Shown here: positions 36,551-45,664 of the stretch, in pieces
Layout: every line of letters begins with the position of its first letter
Numbering within the stretch: position 1 is the first letter of the stretch
Assembly: GCA_016745075.1 (NCBI GenBank)
Contig: JADGDD010000003.1
Coordinates: forward strand, 1-64,000
From: Planctomycetota bacterium
Lineage (GTDB): Bacteria; Planctomycetota; UBA11346
DNA: 64,000 nucleotides
Reading direction: 5' to 3'
Position numbers and translations under genes: made by a program
The notes under the pieces: generated by a model
Database searches by the model: none
Seen by the model: only the letters and a program-made list of their open reading frames with translations
What the model was told of the DNA's origin: nothing

Positions 36551-38578
36551 ATGACTGACAACACACTCTTATTAGATGGCCGAAAGGTCACAATTGAAGA
36601 TGATCGTAATTTACTCGAACTCATTCGCCGCTCTGGCGTTGATTTGCCAACGTTTTGTTATCACTCCGACCTCTCTGTTTATGGCGCTTGCCGATTGTGC
36701 ATTGTCGAAATAGAAGGACGCGGCGTACAAGCAGCCTGCTCTACCAAACCTGAACCGGGCATGTTGGTGACCTCTCATAGTTCTCAACTGCGTGAGGCGC
36801 GTAAACTCACCATTGAATTATTGCTGGCCAATCATGACCGTGAATGTCCAAGCTGCGCGCGTTCAAGCGATTGTTCCCTACAAGATTTGGCGCAACGCCT
36901 TGGCGTTGAGACGGTCCGGTATGACCAGAAGACCAAAGAGGAGATGCTGCCCCTGGATCGCAGCTCTCCCTCTTTGGTCCGCGATACTAATAAATGCGTT
37001 CTCTGTGGTGATTGCGTTCGTGTATGTTCTGAAGTGCAAAATATCGGTGCTTTAGATTTCACCGACCGTGGTGCCTCGGCTCGCGTTGGCCCAGCTTTTG
37101 ACCTTGGCCTTGGCAACAGTGAATGCGTTAGCTGCGGTCAATGCGCTGCCGTGTGCCCAACTGGTGCCATTGTCCCCGCTGACGAACAGGACGAAGTCTG
37201 GGAGCTGCTGCATAACCCTGATGTGTATACCGTTGCCCAAGTGGCCCCGGCGGTACGCGTAGCTCTTGGCGAATTCTTTGGCATGGAGCCGGGCAGCATT
37301 GTAACAGGGCAAATGGTGACGGCTCTTAAAATGATCGGCTTCGATCAAGTGTACGATACCAGTTTTGGCGCTGACATGACTATTCTGGAAGAAGGTAACG
37401 AACTGCTTGAACGAGTCGGCAATGGCGGCCCCTTCCCGTTATTCACATCTTGTTGCCCTGCATGGGTTCGCTGGGCAGAAAATGCCGCGCCAGAATTAAG
37501 CGATAAACTGTCTAGTTGCAAATCACCACAACAAATGTTTGGTGCGGTGATAAAAGAATACCTGCCCGATACGAATTCTGCGCAGGGCAAAAAAGTCGCA
37601 GTTATTTCTATTATGCCCTGCACCGCTAAAAAATCGGAAGCCCGTTTACCCCAACATAAACGAGCTGGCGTACCAGATGTCGATAATGTGCTGACAACCC
37701 AAGAACTGGGGCGCATGCTGCAAAGCCTTGGCATTCGTTTCCCCGAACTGGAACCTGCACCATTCGATTTACCACTTGGTTTTGCTTCTGGCGCTGGCGT
37801 ACTGTTCGGCGCGAGCGGTGGTGTGACTGAAGCGGCCCTTCGATATGTCGCTGAAAAAGTTACAGGGGAAATTTTTTCTGACGTTGAATTCCACGCTGTG
37901 CGTGGCTTACAAGGGCTAAAAGAAGCCACCGTTACTATTGGCGATCTTGACGTGCGTATTGCTGTTGTCCAAGGACTTGGCAAAGCGCAGGAATTAGTAC
38001 AGCGCATCCAATCTGGCGAAGCAGAGTACCACTTCGTAGAAGTAATGGCCTGCCCGGGCGGCTGCATTGCTGGGGCAGGCCAACCAATCAGCAAAGACCG
38101 CGATATTCGACAACGTCGCAGCGCCGGTATTTATACCGCTGAACGTGGTATGCCTCTGCAAAAATCACAAGACAACCATCTCTTGCACCAATGCTACGAA
38201 GATTTGATAGGAGATATTGGCGGTCATGTTGCACACGACCTTTTACACACGCATTATGAAGATCGCTCTGCCATTTACCATCAGCCAGAACGTGTACGCC
38301 AACCAACTGCCGAGCACACCGTGCGTGTCAGCATCGACAGCGGGGCTGACCGCAGTGCTACGGAACAGGCTCTCAGTGAAATTCAGGACTTTTGCGATGA
38401 CCACAGTGAAGGCGGCCGCGTAGCGATAGAACGGCGCATGCGCCCTGCCGCTCATAGCTGTTCTGGCTGTTCTGGCTGTGGCTCTTGCAATAGCAGCCTA
38501 AACATTCAAGTGGGTCGCCAACAGCATAGCGATACTACCAGCGCACGCGAGGCCTTAGCCGAGGCACTGCAACAATGA
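36551..38578 (+). CDS. hydA: [FeFe]-hydrogenase catalytic subunit HydA
   Basis: 675 residues. Order: [2Fe-2S] domain (Cys36, 47, 50, 63), His-ligated [4Fe-4S] site (HDRECPSCARSSDC), two [4Fe-4S] motifs (CVLCGDCVRVC, CVSCGQCAAVC) and the H-cluster domain with all ligands: TSCCPAW (Cys301 for proton transfer, Cys302 ligand), MPCTAKK (Cys357), MACPGGCIAGAGQP (Cys501, Cys505). It therefore reduces protons or oxidises H2. After a small-subunit-like helix comes a C-terminal extension with CSGCSGCGSC (Cys637, 640, 643, 646), which may hold one more cluster. HydCBA sets of this kind bifurcate electrons between NADH and ferredoxin. The maturases HydEFG are not in the window. Confidence 0.96.
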   Translation: MTDNTLLLDGRKVTIEDDRNLLELIRRSGVDLPTFCYHSDLSVYGACRLCIVEIEGRGVQAACSTKPEPGMLVTSHSSQLREARKLTIELLLANHDRECPSCARSSDCSLQDLAQRLGVETVRYDQKTKEEMLPLDRSSPSLVRDTNKCVLCGDCVRVCSEVQNIGALDFTDRGASARVGPAFDLGLGNSECVSCGQCAAVCPTGAIVPADEQDEVWELLHNPDVYTVAQVAPAVRVALGEFFGMEPGSIVTGQMVTALKMIGFDQVYDTSFGADMTILEEGNELLERVGNGGPFPLFTSCCPAWVRWAENAAPELSDKLSSCKSPQQMFGAVIKEYLPDTNSAQGKKVAVISIMPCTAKKSEARLPQHKRAGVPDVDNVLTTQELGRMLQSLGIRFPELEPAPFDLPLGFASGAGVLFGASGGVTEAALRYVAEKVTGEIFSDVEFHAVRGLQGLKEATVTIGDLDVRIAVVQGLGKAQELVQRIQSGEAEYHFVEVMACPGGCIAGAGQPISKDRDIRQRRSAGIYTAERGMPLQKSQDNHLLHQCYEDLIGDIGGHVAHDLLHTHYEDRSAIYHQPERVRQPTAEHTVRVSIDSGADRSATEQALSEIQDFCDDHSEGGRVAIERRMRPAAHSCSGCSGCGSCNSSLNIQVGRQQHSDTTSAREALAEALQQ

Positions 38579-39303
38579 CAGCAGCTCTCTTATCAAAAGT
38601 TGGAATGGCAACTGGACACCGCGCTAGCTATCCCACACACAATCATAGCATAAGCGGGATGAGCACACCAGTTGGACCCGCCCCCTCAATTCGCCGTCTG
38701 CCACGTTATCTAGACGTGTTGTATGCGGAACGTTCTCGCGGCCAAAGCACTGCCAGTACCACCCTCATCGCCAAAACTCTTGGCTTCACTGCCATTCAGG
38801 TTCGTAAAGATCTAGCCCTTACCGGTATTGTTGGCAAACCGCGCGTTGGCTACAATTTGGAAGAACTGATTACCTCCATCGAGCACTTTCTTGGCTGGGA
38901 TAAGGTCTCTGATACTTTCCTTGTTGGCGCAGGTCATCTTGGCCGTGCTCTTCTTGGCTTTCCTGACTTTGAACAACATGGTCTGCGCATTGTTGGTGCC
39001 TTTGACAGTAATCCAGATCTTATCGGCAGCACACTTGGTGATCATCCCATTCTTTGCACTTCACGCCTAGCGAATCTCGCCAAACGTATGGGCATCCGCG
39101 TGGTCGTACTCACCGTACCACGAGAGCACGCCCAGTCCGTAGCCGATGAGCTCATACGCGATGCAGGAATCGAAGCCATTTGGAACTTTTCTGACCCTGA
39201 CTTACAGGTTCCGGAACATGTTGTACTCGAAACGGTACGCCTTGATGCCAGCCTCGCCTTACTCTGCACTAAGCTACAAGCGTTAAAGGGGACGGGCTCA
39301 TGA
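38575..39303 (+). CDS. rex: Redox-sensing repressor Rex
   Basis: 242 residues. Residues about 38-110 are the winged helix (PSIRRLPRYLDVLY, then AKTLGFTAIQVRKDLALTG), followed by a Rossmann domain with VGAGHLGRALLGF (117-129). Rex binds DNA when NAD+ is high and lets go when NADH rises, de-repressing fermentation and hydrogenase genes. The first 28 residues are not typical and an ATG at 38659 could be the real start; the 4-bp overlap with hydA favours the first. Its place inside the hydrogenase operon indicates autoregulation. Confidence 0.93.
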   Translation: MTAALLSKVGMATGHRASYPTHNHSISGMSTPVGPAPSIRRLPRYLDVLYAERSRGQSTASTTLIAKTLGFTAIQVRKDLALTGIVGKPRVGYNLEELITSIEHFLGWDKVSDTFLVGAGHLGRALLGFPDFEQHGLRIVGAFDSNPDLIGSTLGDHPILCTSRLANLAKRMGIRVVVLTVPREHAQSVADELIRDAGIEAIWNFSDPDLQVPEHVVLETVRLDASLALLCTKLQALKGTGS

Positions 39304-39521
39304 CCACTGTAAAAATATGCATGGGGTCAGCCTGCTATGCTCGTGGCGCGGGGCTTATTGCACAAGCTTTAGAAGAGCGCTGTGCCGAATGTACAATAGA
39401 TCTCATTGGCCAGCACTGTGACCAGCTCTGCGATCACGGGCCCGTCGTTATTATTAACGGCAAACGCTTAGAGTATGCCACCACTGACCAAAGTATGGCG
39501 CTACTGGACCAAGCTAGCTAA
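39300..39521 (+). CDS. Small thioredoxin-like [2Fe-2S] ferredoxin
   Basis: 73 residues with four cysteines in the order CMGSAC and CDQLC, the ligand pattern of the NuoE-like thioredoxin-fold [2Fe-2S] ferredoxins. It has no helical NuoE part. It overlaps rex by 4 bp and is the last gene of the hydrogenase operon, so it probably shuttles electrons to or from HydABC or the sensor. Confidence 0.85.
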   Translation: MTTVKICMGSACYARGAGLIAQALEERCAECTIDLIGQHCDQLCDHGPVVIINGKRLEYATTDQSMALLDQAS

Positions 39522-40054
39522 ACTCATTCAAGCTGACACTACTAAAATGAGTGAAGATCAAGCGGAGATGGTAAGTTTGGCTATGAAATAAATCATGGGT
39601 TGTAGGAAGATGCAAAAGTAGGTATTAAACAAGAGAGTGGATAAGCTTGTTGAACTTAAGCTAGTATGTGCCACTGAAAAGGATCAGTAGTTACTGGTGT
39701 TATTTTATGTTCAGAGGAAAACATCTATATTTTTTAAATAAAAAAAGAATATATTAATGAGTTTATCGGGCAGCTAGATAAAAGCGTACTTTTTTTGGTT
39801 TTTTTCGTCTCAGAATAGAAGGTAACGTGAATATTTTTCATGTTTCACGAAAGCTTCTCCAACCGTGAGCGGCTTTCTCTTACCTTTGGTGTGTAGTGTA
39901 CTTGTCTTTCTATAAGCTCTTTAATAAGAGCTCTATTGGCAGCTATTGAAAGTGTTGGCGTATGCGATTTAAAAACACCAAGATTATTTAATCTAGTAAA
40001 ACGGAGGTTATTACTCGTGCCTATCTTGATGTTATGCGGTGTTTCCTTTTATTC
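39522..40054. other. AT-rich non-coding stretch after the hydrogenase operon
   Basis: No gene seen. ACTCATT (39522-39528) and AATGAGT (39546-39552) form a weak stem right after the operon's last stop. AGCTCTT-TAAT-AAGAGCT (39915-39932) is a second, perfect hairpin. T-runs near 39790-39810 could help termination. Confidence 0.45.
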
Positions 40055-40450
40055 TTAATTACAATAATTTCCTTGGAGTTCTTGAATGAGTGGTAGGTCT
40101 TTTGTTTCGTGGTGGTGGATGAGGGCAGAATAGAAATTTCTGAATACATCAATGGAGAATTCTTCTTCGAGAATTTGTAGCACTGTAATAATGTTTAAAT
40201 GGCTTTCAGCATGGATAGAAATATCTATGGCATCTACATCGTAATCAGCCAATAAACTTTCTTCACGGATGAAATATCCGGAAATACGGTTGCGGAGATA
40301 TGGGAGTAAGCGCTTCTTGATGTATAACTGGTCTTCTTCTTGATAGTATCGTTCTACTTCAGATACAATCTGAGAGACCTCTTGTCTAAAGGAGATGCTT
40401 TCATTAAACATTATTGAGGGGGATTCAACATACATTTGTTCACTAAGCAT
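40055..40450 (-). CDS. Hemerythrin-like protein
   Basis: 131 residues. YFIREESLLADYDVDAIDIS then HAESHLNI and later HHHETKDLPL follow the hemerythrin order (Glu after a Phe, H-x3-H, then H-x4-D). These would ligate a diiron site that binds oxygen or nitric oxide. The N-terminal His of the family is not obvious (the start is MLSEQMYVESPSIMFNESIS), so the site may be incomplete. An oxygen sensor or scavenger next to a hydrogenase operon would make sense. Separate transcript, 123 bp after the barrel gene. Confidence 0.55.
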   Translation of the reverse strand: MLSEQMYVESPSIMFNESISFRQEVSQIVSEVERYYQEEDQLYIKKRLLPYLRNRISGYFIREESLLADYDVDAIDISIHAESHLNIITVLQILEEEFSIDVFRNFYSALIHHHETKDLPLIQELQGNYCN

Positions 40451-40573
40451 TTCCTTGCCTCCTTTGTAGCATGGCGTGTCGTCATCGAGAAAGACATTTC
40501 TATCGCAGTCTTACCTATATTATATCAAAGAGGGGTGCTTGCTTCTATGGGATATTCACCCATAGATAGGAAA

Positions 40574-41929
40574 TTAGAAATGAAATGTTATTCCAGCACG
40601 AATTGTAATATCTTCTATATCTATTTCATTGTCAATACTTGTTAAACTTCCTGTTCCAACATCGTTACCCCAACGGTATTGTACTGAGGCATCATAGAGC
40701 CAATCTCGCCGGAAAATACTAGCACCGATAGTTATCCCATAATATTCATCCACAGATGCCTCTACTGTTTCAGGTGTATCCAATGAGAGGGCAGGGCTTA
40801 AGCCAGGTAATTGTTCGTAGAGAAAGCCCGTACGGAGGACTGTTACCAGACTTGGTAGAATGAAGACGTGTTCATATCCTGCGCGTATGGTGTAGCCATC
40901 TTTAACGTCATCTGCATCAATCTGTGAATTTAGGATATGAAAGCGATCAACTGTTCCAGTGCTATCTTCTTTGCGAAAGAGGTAATTTGACCAATCAACC
41001 CAATTAATATCCAAGCTGAATGTTTGGGTGTCATTTTGTCGCCACGCTGTGCCAATGGTGATGCTATCAGGATAAGTTGTTTCGTGTTTTTCTGTAAGGT
41101 TTTTTTGGACATCTGGATTACCAGTTACCTGTGACAGTTGGCTTATACTGGTATCTATGTTGAGAGTGTATGCTGGTTTCCATATACATGATAAAGCTAA
41201 AGCCGGCATCACTTGCCAACGAGCGGAAATGGTAGCGCTATAGCCATCCTCTACATCATAATCTCTCGTGACTGTATCTTTACTTGTAATATCAGTATTC
41301 AAAAAAGGCAGAGTTGGGAAATCAGTTCTTACACGTGTTGTTACTTTTTTGCGTTGTGAAAAAGAACTACCCTTGGTGAAATCGTCGTTCCAAATATTTA
41401 ATGCTACTCCAAGAGAGAGGGTTGGTTCAACTTCGATTGCATATGCTATGCTTAGTGAACTGATCCCACCATCTTGCTGAACAACTTCTGTGGTATCCAC
41501 TGTTGCTGTTACAAAGGGTGCTGCACTTGCATCAACCGTGGATGCGGTTGCTTCATAGGACATACCGAGATCAAATTGTCGCTGCCAGGATATACCAACG
41601 GTTTGCATCATTTCTCCTGCATAAAATGGATAAACAACACTGATATGATCTAATTCCATACCGCCATTATCATTTTTACCGTCGATATTATGCTGATAAT
41701 AACCAAAAGATGTTGCCACTTCAGGACGTTCTAATTGAGTCATACCTGCTGGATTCCAACTTAGTGCAGTTGCATCATCGGCAACAGCACTAAATGCACC
41801 ACCCATTCCGAGAGCGCGAGCACCTGCGCCAATAGGTACAAGACTGCTTGCCATTGGTGCTTCTGATCCGCAAAGTGTTAAGGATGTTGCTAGATATAAA
41901 CCAGCTCCGTAAAATATGTTGTTTCTCAT
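40574..41929 (-). CDS. FadL/OmpP1-type outer-membrane barrel
   Basis: 451 residues with a signal peptide (about 1-27). The mature start ASSLVPIGAGARALGMGGAF and SAVADDATALSWNPAGMTQL is the hallmark of FadL/PorV-like proteins. The C-terminus ends in ITFHF, the terminal aromatic that marks barrels for BAM insertion. These proteins carry hydrophobic substrates or help export surface proteins. Its start overlaps the stop of the CsgG-like lipoprotein gene by 4 bp, so it belongs to that operon. Confidence 0.85.
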   Translation of the reverse strand: MRNNIFYGAGLYLATSLTLCGSEAPMASSLVPIGAGARALGMGGAFSAVADDATALSWNPAGMTQLERPEVATSFGYYQHNIDGKNDNGGMELDHISVVYPFYAGEMMQTVGISWQRQFDLGMSYEATASTVDASAAPFVTATVDTTEVVQQDGGISSLSIAYAIEVEPTLSLGVALNIWNDDFTKGSSFSQRKKVTTRVRTDFPTLPFLNTDITSKDTVTRDYDVEDGYSATISARWQVMPALALSCIWKPAYTLNIDTSISQLSQVTGNPDVQKNLTEKHETTYPDSITIGTAWRQNDTQTFSLDINWVDWSNYLFRKEDSTGTVDRFHILNSQIDADDVKDGYTIRAGYEHVFILPSLVTVLRTGFLYEQLPGLSPALSLDTPETVEASVDEYYGITIGASIFRRDWLYDASVQYRWGNDVGTGSLTSIDNEIDIEDITIRAGITFHF

Positions 41930-43608
41930 TCGCTTATGACCTCACCATCTAGCATGGTACCTGATACAATTTTTATTTGAGATGAGTCATTTATTACTTC
42001 TGTGGCGTCGCCCATAGCTGCAATGACTCGTTCTCCAGAGGGCAATTTTTCCAAACGGAAAAAGCGCATACCCGGTCGCACGTGACTTCGATCTCCGTGT
42101 TGTACGTTCCAACCAAACTCGGTTTGTGTGACCTGTGTCTGTATGACAGGAAATATTTGGCGAAGGTGGCCAGCGACTGCTGCGAAGAATGAAGATAAAT
42201 CACTGTCCGTGGACGCTGGTCCATAAATATCTGCAGTTGCTACAACTTTTTGACTTTCACAGTTGATAAGACGCAGGTAGCATTCTACATCAGCTCGGCC
42301 ACGACGTATCATACTGGTGACACTGTACCGCGCTTGTAAATCTCGCCCGGCTTTAGCGGCAGTGTTTCTATCTATATGACCTGCTTCAACTAAGGAGAGT
42401 TCGTGAGACAACCATTCCGATGCGCTTTGTTCAATATACCGAAAACGACCATCTATAAATAAAAACGAACCATACATTCTCCCTTCTTGTTGAGATAAGG
42501 GTATGCCATGTTGTGGACTAACCGGAGGAACTATAAACGCTGGAGCGCGGACTAAGCGCATTTGATTTGGAGGAGGTGATACATCAATTGTTATGGTCTG
42601 TTCCATAGAGATTTCTCCCTGAACACCTATGAGGACAAAACGTAATGCATGTATTCCTTTTGAAACGGATAAAACGCTATGGCCTCGACAACTTTCTCCC
42701 TGTAACTGAATGGACTTAATCTGTTGTTCATTGTCGAATACAACAAGATGCTGTTGGTTTTTGAGGCCAGATACTCGATACCCAAAGTGGCATAAATCTG
42801 TGTGAAGTTGATCACCTTCCTGTACGCCATCAATCGTTAAGGATGCTGTTGGTCGAATCTCTATTGTTAATCGTTCCTCTGGTTTTGTCTCTTGTTCTAG
42901 TGATAGCGATCCGCCTTTTTCTACTGCACAAACAAAGTTACCTTGTACTTCAATAGTTTTTACAACATCACCCGCAGCATCCCATACAGATAACATTGCA
43001 GATTCAACGCCTTCAATAAATCCATGGCATTCAAGGTGTTGCGCTTCAGCCTCTTTGGCCACAACTTCTGTTATGACAAGTTGACGCGATAAGCGAGAAA
43101 CTGTTTTTACTAATTCAGTACCTTCTTGCTTACTGTCTTTGGGTGTTGTTGAAATAATGTGGTTGTCATACAGCACATGATCAGATCGTGCTTCCTTTTG
43201 TTTATCTATACAGGCTTGTAAGAGCGATGCTGCTTTGGCGCTCGGTTCTTGTTCCATACTGATCCGTAATTCTTGAGCGGCTTCTTCATAGCGACCTTGT
43301 TCTAACAGAATCCCGCCAAGCTCTCTATGAGCAAAACATTGTACGAAGTGCATGCCATATGTTCTTGCACGTCGGCTATCGGTTTGCCGAATACGTAAAC
43401 ATGCTCGTAAGTCTTTTTCGGCCTGTGTCCAATGCTCACCAAGAGCCCAACTGATGCCTCGTTCTTGATAATGCCACCAACGTCCTCTAAACGGAACGCT
43501 TGTGGTACCATAGATATCATCTGTAGTGTTCTGCTTATTGTTTCTTTCGACACATGTACACAACATCATACAAAGAACGACTACAACAATCACTTGGCAT
43601 TTTTTCAT
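41926..43608 (-). CDS. Lipoprotein with TPR-like and CsgG-like regions
   Basis: 560 residues from ATG 43608 (MKKCQVIVVVVLCMMLCTC), placed 7 nt after GAGGG; longer frames to 43701 lack a site and would bury the signal. The Cys at about 19 may be lipidated. Residues about 50-140 are TPR-like (ALGEHWTQAEKDLRACLRIR, LGGILLEQGRYEEAAQELR). A central beta-rich part follows, and the last third (AGRDLQARYSVTSMIRRG, VECYLRLINCESQKVVATAD) resembles the CsgG/FlgT-type fold of outer-membrane assembly lipoproteins. Coupled to the FadL-like barrel and 8 bp after the preceding gene. Assembly or export of a surface structure is inferred. Confidence 0.6.
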   Translation of the reverse strand: MKKCQVIVVVVLCMMLCTCVERNNKQNTTDDIYGTTSVPFRGRWWHYQERGISWALGEHWTQAEKDLRACLRIRQTDSRRARTYGMHFVQCFAHRELGGILLEQGRYEEAAQELRISMEQEPSAKAASLLQACIDKQKEARSDHVLYDNHIISTTPKDSKQEGTELVKTVSRLSRQLVITEVVAKEAEAQHLECHGFIEGVESAMLSVWDAAGDVVKTIEVQGNFVCAVEKGGSLSLEQETKPEERLTIEIRPTASLTIDGVQEGDQLHTDLCHFGYRVSGLKNQQHLVVFDNEQQIKSIQLQGESCRGHSVLSVSKGIHALRFVLIGVQGEISMEQTITIDVSPPPNQMRLVRAPAFIVPPVSPQHGIPLSQQEGRMYGSFLFIDGRFRYIEQSASEWLSHELSLVEAGHIDRNTAAKAGRDLQARYSVTSMIRRGRADVECYLRLINCESQKVVATADIYGPASTDSDLSSFFAAVAGHLRQIFPVIQTQVTQTEFGWNVQHGDRSHVRPGMRFFRLEKLPSGERVIAAMGDATEVINDSSQIKIVSGTMLDGEVISE

Positions 43609-43616
43609 GATATCCC

Positions 43617-44399
43617 TCATTGCATATTCATAAATCTGTACACAGGAATGGAATCCATTCCTGTGACAATCGCATAATCTTCCAGATGCCGTAATTGGCA
43701 CATGGATAAGTTTTTTTCTACTGTAAGTACTTCTAGCTGTATTTCAGAATCTTGTACCTGAAAAAAGTCACCTGTATGAACGCCATGACGCGACCCTGCT
43801 GACAGAGCAAACATTCCCGACTGTTCAACGATATATGCCCGTAATGGTAATAGAGCCAATGCTGATTGGACAATATTTGATAAGGCATGACGGAGTTGTT
43901 GCTTTTCTGTGACAAAGCTTGCTGCTAGCACCTCAAAACTTTCCATACCAATGCTTCTTACAGTAAGACCTTCTCCTACCGCAGAAACTTCTAAAACGAT
44001 ATGGGCACCACGAACACGCCCCACCTCAATGGCAGTAGACATGCTAACAATTCCTTGTTTTGTGACATGTTGTTCAACTGCTAATAAATCTGGGTGGCCA
44101 CGTTCAACTAAGTCTACCGCATATTCTTGCTGTAGTAAATATTGTTGGACTTCAATTTCTTGTCGTGGTGTTAAGTCAAGTGCAACAAGCGTAATTGCAC
44201 GAGAAGGTGTTTCCCAGAGTGCGCGTAGTTCTTGTGCCATAGCCTGCTCTGCCATCTTATCTATGAAAGAAGATATATGACTGATGCTTGTCTGCGTAAG
44301 GCCCACAACGCCAGCTATACATATCGCGATGATAAGCATTCTGTGGATGCCAAGTCCTTGATCACTTACTAGGTGGTGGGGCGCTGCTCTTTCAATCAT
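43617..44399 (-). CDS. Membrane-anchored FlgT/CsgG-like protein
   Basis: 260 residues. A hydrophobic N-terminal segment (about 20-38) anchors or exports it. Residues about 65-170 (ITLVALDLTPRQEIEVQQYL, then AIEVGRVRGAHIVLEVSAVG) look like the CsgG/TolB-N-type fold. The last 70 (SGMFALSAGSRHGVHTGDFF) resembles the FlgT C-terminal domain. First gene of the set with the lipoprotein and barrel. An ATG at 44339 (MLIIAICIAGV) is an alternative start. Periplasmic assembly factor by inference. Confidence 0.55.
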   Translation of the reverse strand: MIERAAPHHLVSDQGLGIHRMLIIAICIAGVVGLTQTSISHISSFIDKMAEQAMAQELRALWETPSRAITLVALDLTPRQEIEVQQYLLQQEYAVDLVERGHPDLLAVEQHVTKQGIVSMSTAIEVGRVRGAHIVLEVSAVGEGLTVRSIGMESFEVLAASFVTEKQQLRHALSNIVQSALALLPLRAYIVEQSGMFALSAGSRHGVHTGDFFQVQDSEIQLEVLTVEKNLSMCQLRHLEDYAIVTGMDSIPVYRFMNMQ

Positions 44400-44445
44400 A
44401 AGACACAGTTATACTTTACATCACGATAAACCTTGCTGCAATAAT

Positions 44446-44478
44446 TAAAAAACCGTAGAGGATTATCACCCCTACGGT
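44446..44478 (-). terminator. Rho-independent terminator of the 80-residue protein gene
   Basis: ACCGTAGAGG (44452-44461) and CCCCTACGGT (44469-44478) form a 10-bp stem with one mismatch and a 7-nt loop. On the minus strand TTTTTTAATT follows. It separates this gene from the FlgT/CsgG-like operon. Confidence 0.85.
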
Positions 44479-44503
44479 ATTCAATATGATATGAGAATAA
44501 ATA

Positions 44504-44746
44504 TTAGACTGCATCAAGTGCAAACATTAGACTTTCTACACCACCACCCGCTAAAATTGATTTCTCTTGTGAGGTATAGCCTGGTGCACTCGCTGTAAAA
44601 TGGTATGTTCCATCAGAGGTGGCTGTTGAAGAGTACGTGCCGTTATTATTTGCCACATTCAATGTTGGGCATGTTACGGTTGCATTGGTTATAACCTGAC
44701 TTGTACTTGCGTCTGTGACCACGCCCCAAATAACTGTTGTAGACAT
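44504..44746 (-). CDS. 80-residue Ig-like (carboxypeptidase regulatory-like) protein
   Basis: A complete single domain: WGVVTDASTSQVITNATVTC, then GTYSSTATSDGTYHFTASAPGYTSQEKSILA. This is the CarboxypepD_reg/CnaB-like beta-sandwich pattern usually found as a repeat inside large surface proteins. Here it stands alone with no signal peptide. A very good ribosome binding site (AAGGAG, 6 nt) and a strong terminator show that it is a real, probably abundant product. Two palindromes lie upstream. It could be exported by a non-Sec route or act inside the cell; unknown. Confidence 0.75.
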   Translation of the reverse strand: MSTTVIWGVVTDASTSQVITNATVTCPTLNVANNNGTYSSTATSDGTYHFTASAPGYTSQEKSILAGGGVESLMFALDAV

Positions 44747-44812
44747 AAAAACTCCTTGTTTTCATTTGAATAAAAGAGCATGAAGGACCTACCCTCATGT
44801 CGTAAAGTGTTC

Positions 44813-44863
44813 ATTCAGCGCTGAATTAACAACGTTTCTTATAGGGAAATTCCCTATAAGAAA
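44813..44863. promoter_or_regulatory. Palindromes upstream of the 80-residue gene (candidate response-regulator site)
   Basis: A 29-bp perfect palindrome (44835-44863, 14-bp arms around one central A) contains TATAGGGAAATTCCCTATA at 44840-44858. ATTCAGCGCTGAAT (44813-44826) is a second perfect palindrome. The TATAGG-N7-CCTATA form recurs at 47645-47663 upstream of the regulator operon. Confidence 0.6.
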
Positions 44864-44950
44864 AATGGGTTTAGGTCCTATTAACCTAGGTTTTCAAGAA
44901 ACTTATTTTGTTATTTATGTGTCTAATTACGCATACTATCCTTTTAGTAA

Positions 44951-45616
44951 TTATTTTTCATTTGCTATAGCCCAACGTGTCGCGTGTTGTAAGAGCTCTT
45001 GATAAGATGCGAGTGCCAGTTTGCTACGAATTTTATCTCGATGATTAAACAGTGTTTTGGGAGCAATGCACAATTTCTTTGCAATTTCATCAGACGTATG
45101 CCCCATTCCAATCAGTTCATAGACTTGTCGTTCTCTCCGTGATAAGGAATCTAGCGGATTGCCTGTATCCACATTCGCGTCTGAGATGCGGCTACGATAT
45201 TGTGCTTCTTCGCTGAGATAGTCTCGGCCACGCAGGATGGTTTCTACTGCACGCACAAGCTCGCCAGCGTCTTCGTTTTTAGAAATAAAGCCATTTGCGC
45301 CGCTTTGCATGGCCTCTTCAGTATACCAATTCTCTCGATATAAAGAAAGACAGAGGATTGGTACTGTTGTATCTTCTTCGCGTATTTGTCGGACTAAATC
45401 AATACCGGTCTGGCTACCCTTCAATGAAATATCTACGATAAGAACGTCTGGGGTAGTGTCATGAAACACGCGTAATGCTTCATTAAAGCATTCAGCCTCT
45501 CCGCATACAGTAAGGGTGTCCGTCAAATCAAGGATCTCACGCAATCCATGTCGAATGAGTGGATGGTCATCTACGATAAGCACTTTCTTCTTGGTGATGC
45601 TCGGTTCCATAATCAT
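44951..45616 (-). CDS. NarL/LuxR-family response regulator
   Basis: 221 residues. The receiver domain (about 12-128) has VLIVDDHPLIRHG and the phosphoacceptor Asp62 in VLIVDISLKG. The LuxR-type HTH (about 155-215) reads LSRRERQVYELIGMGHTSDE then IAKKLCIAPKTLFNHRDKIR. It is downstream of its partner histidine kinase by about 48 bp. An ATG two codons on (45610) is another possible start. Palindromes nearby are plausible targets. Confidence 0.93.
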   Translation of the reverse strand: MIMEPSITKKKVLIVDDHPLIRHGLREILDLTDTLTVCGEAECFNEALRVFHDTTPDVLIVDISLKGSQTGIDLVRQIREEDTTVPILCLSLYRENWYTEEAMQSGANGFISKNEDAGELVRAVETILRGRDYLSEEAQYRSRISDANVDTGNPLDSLSRRERQVYELIGMGHTSDEIAKKLCIAPKTLFNHRDKIRSKLALASYQELLQHATRWAIANEK

Positions 45617-45664
45617 AGTCTACCTCATTTTTTGACAATAAAAAAGTACTTTTACTGACTTTCT

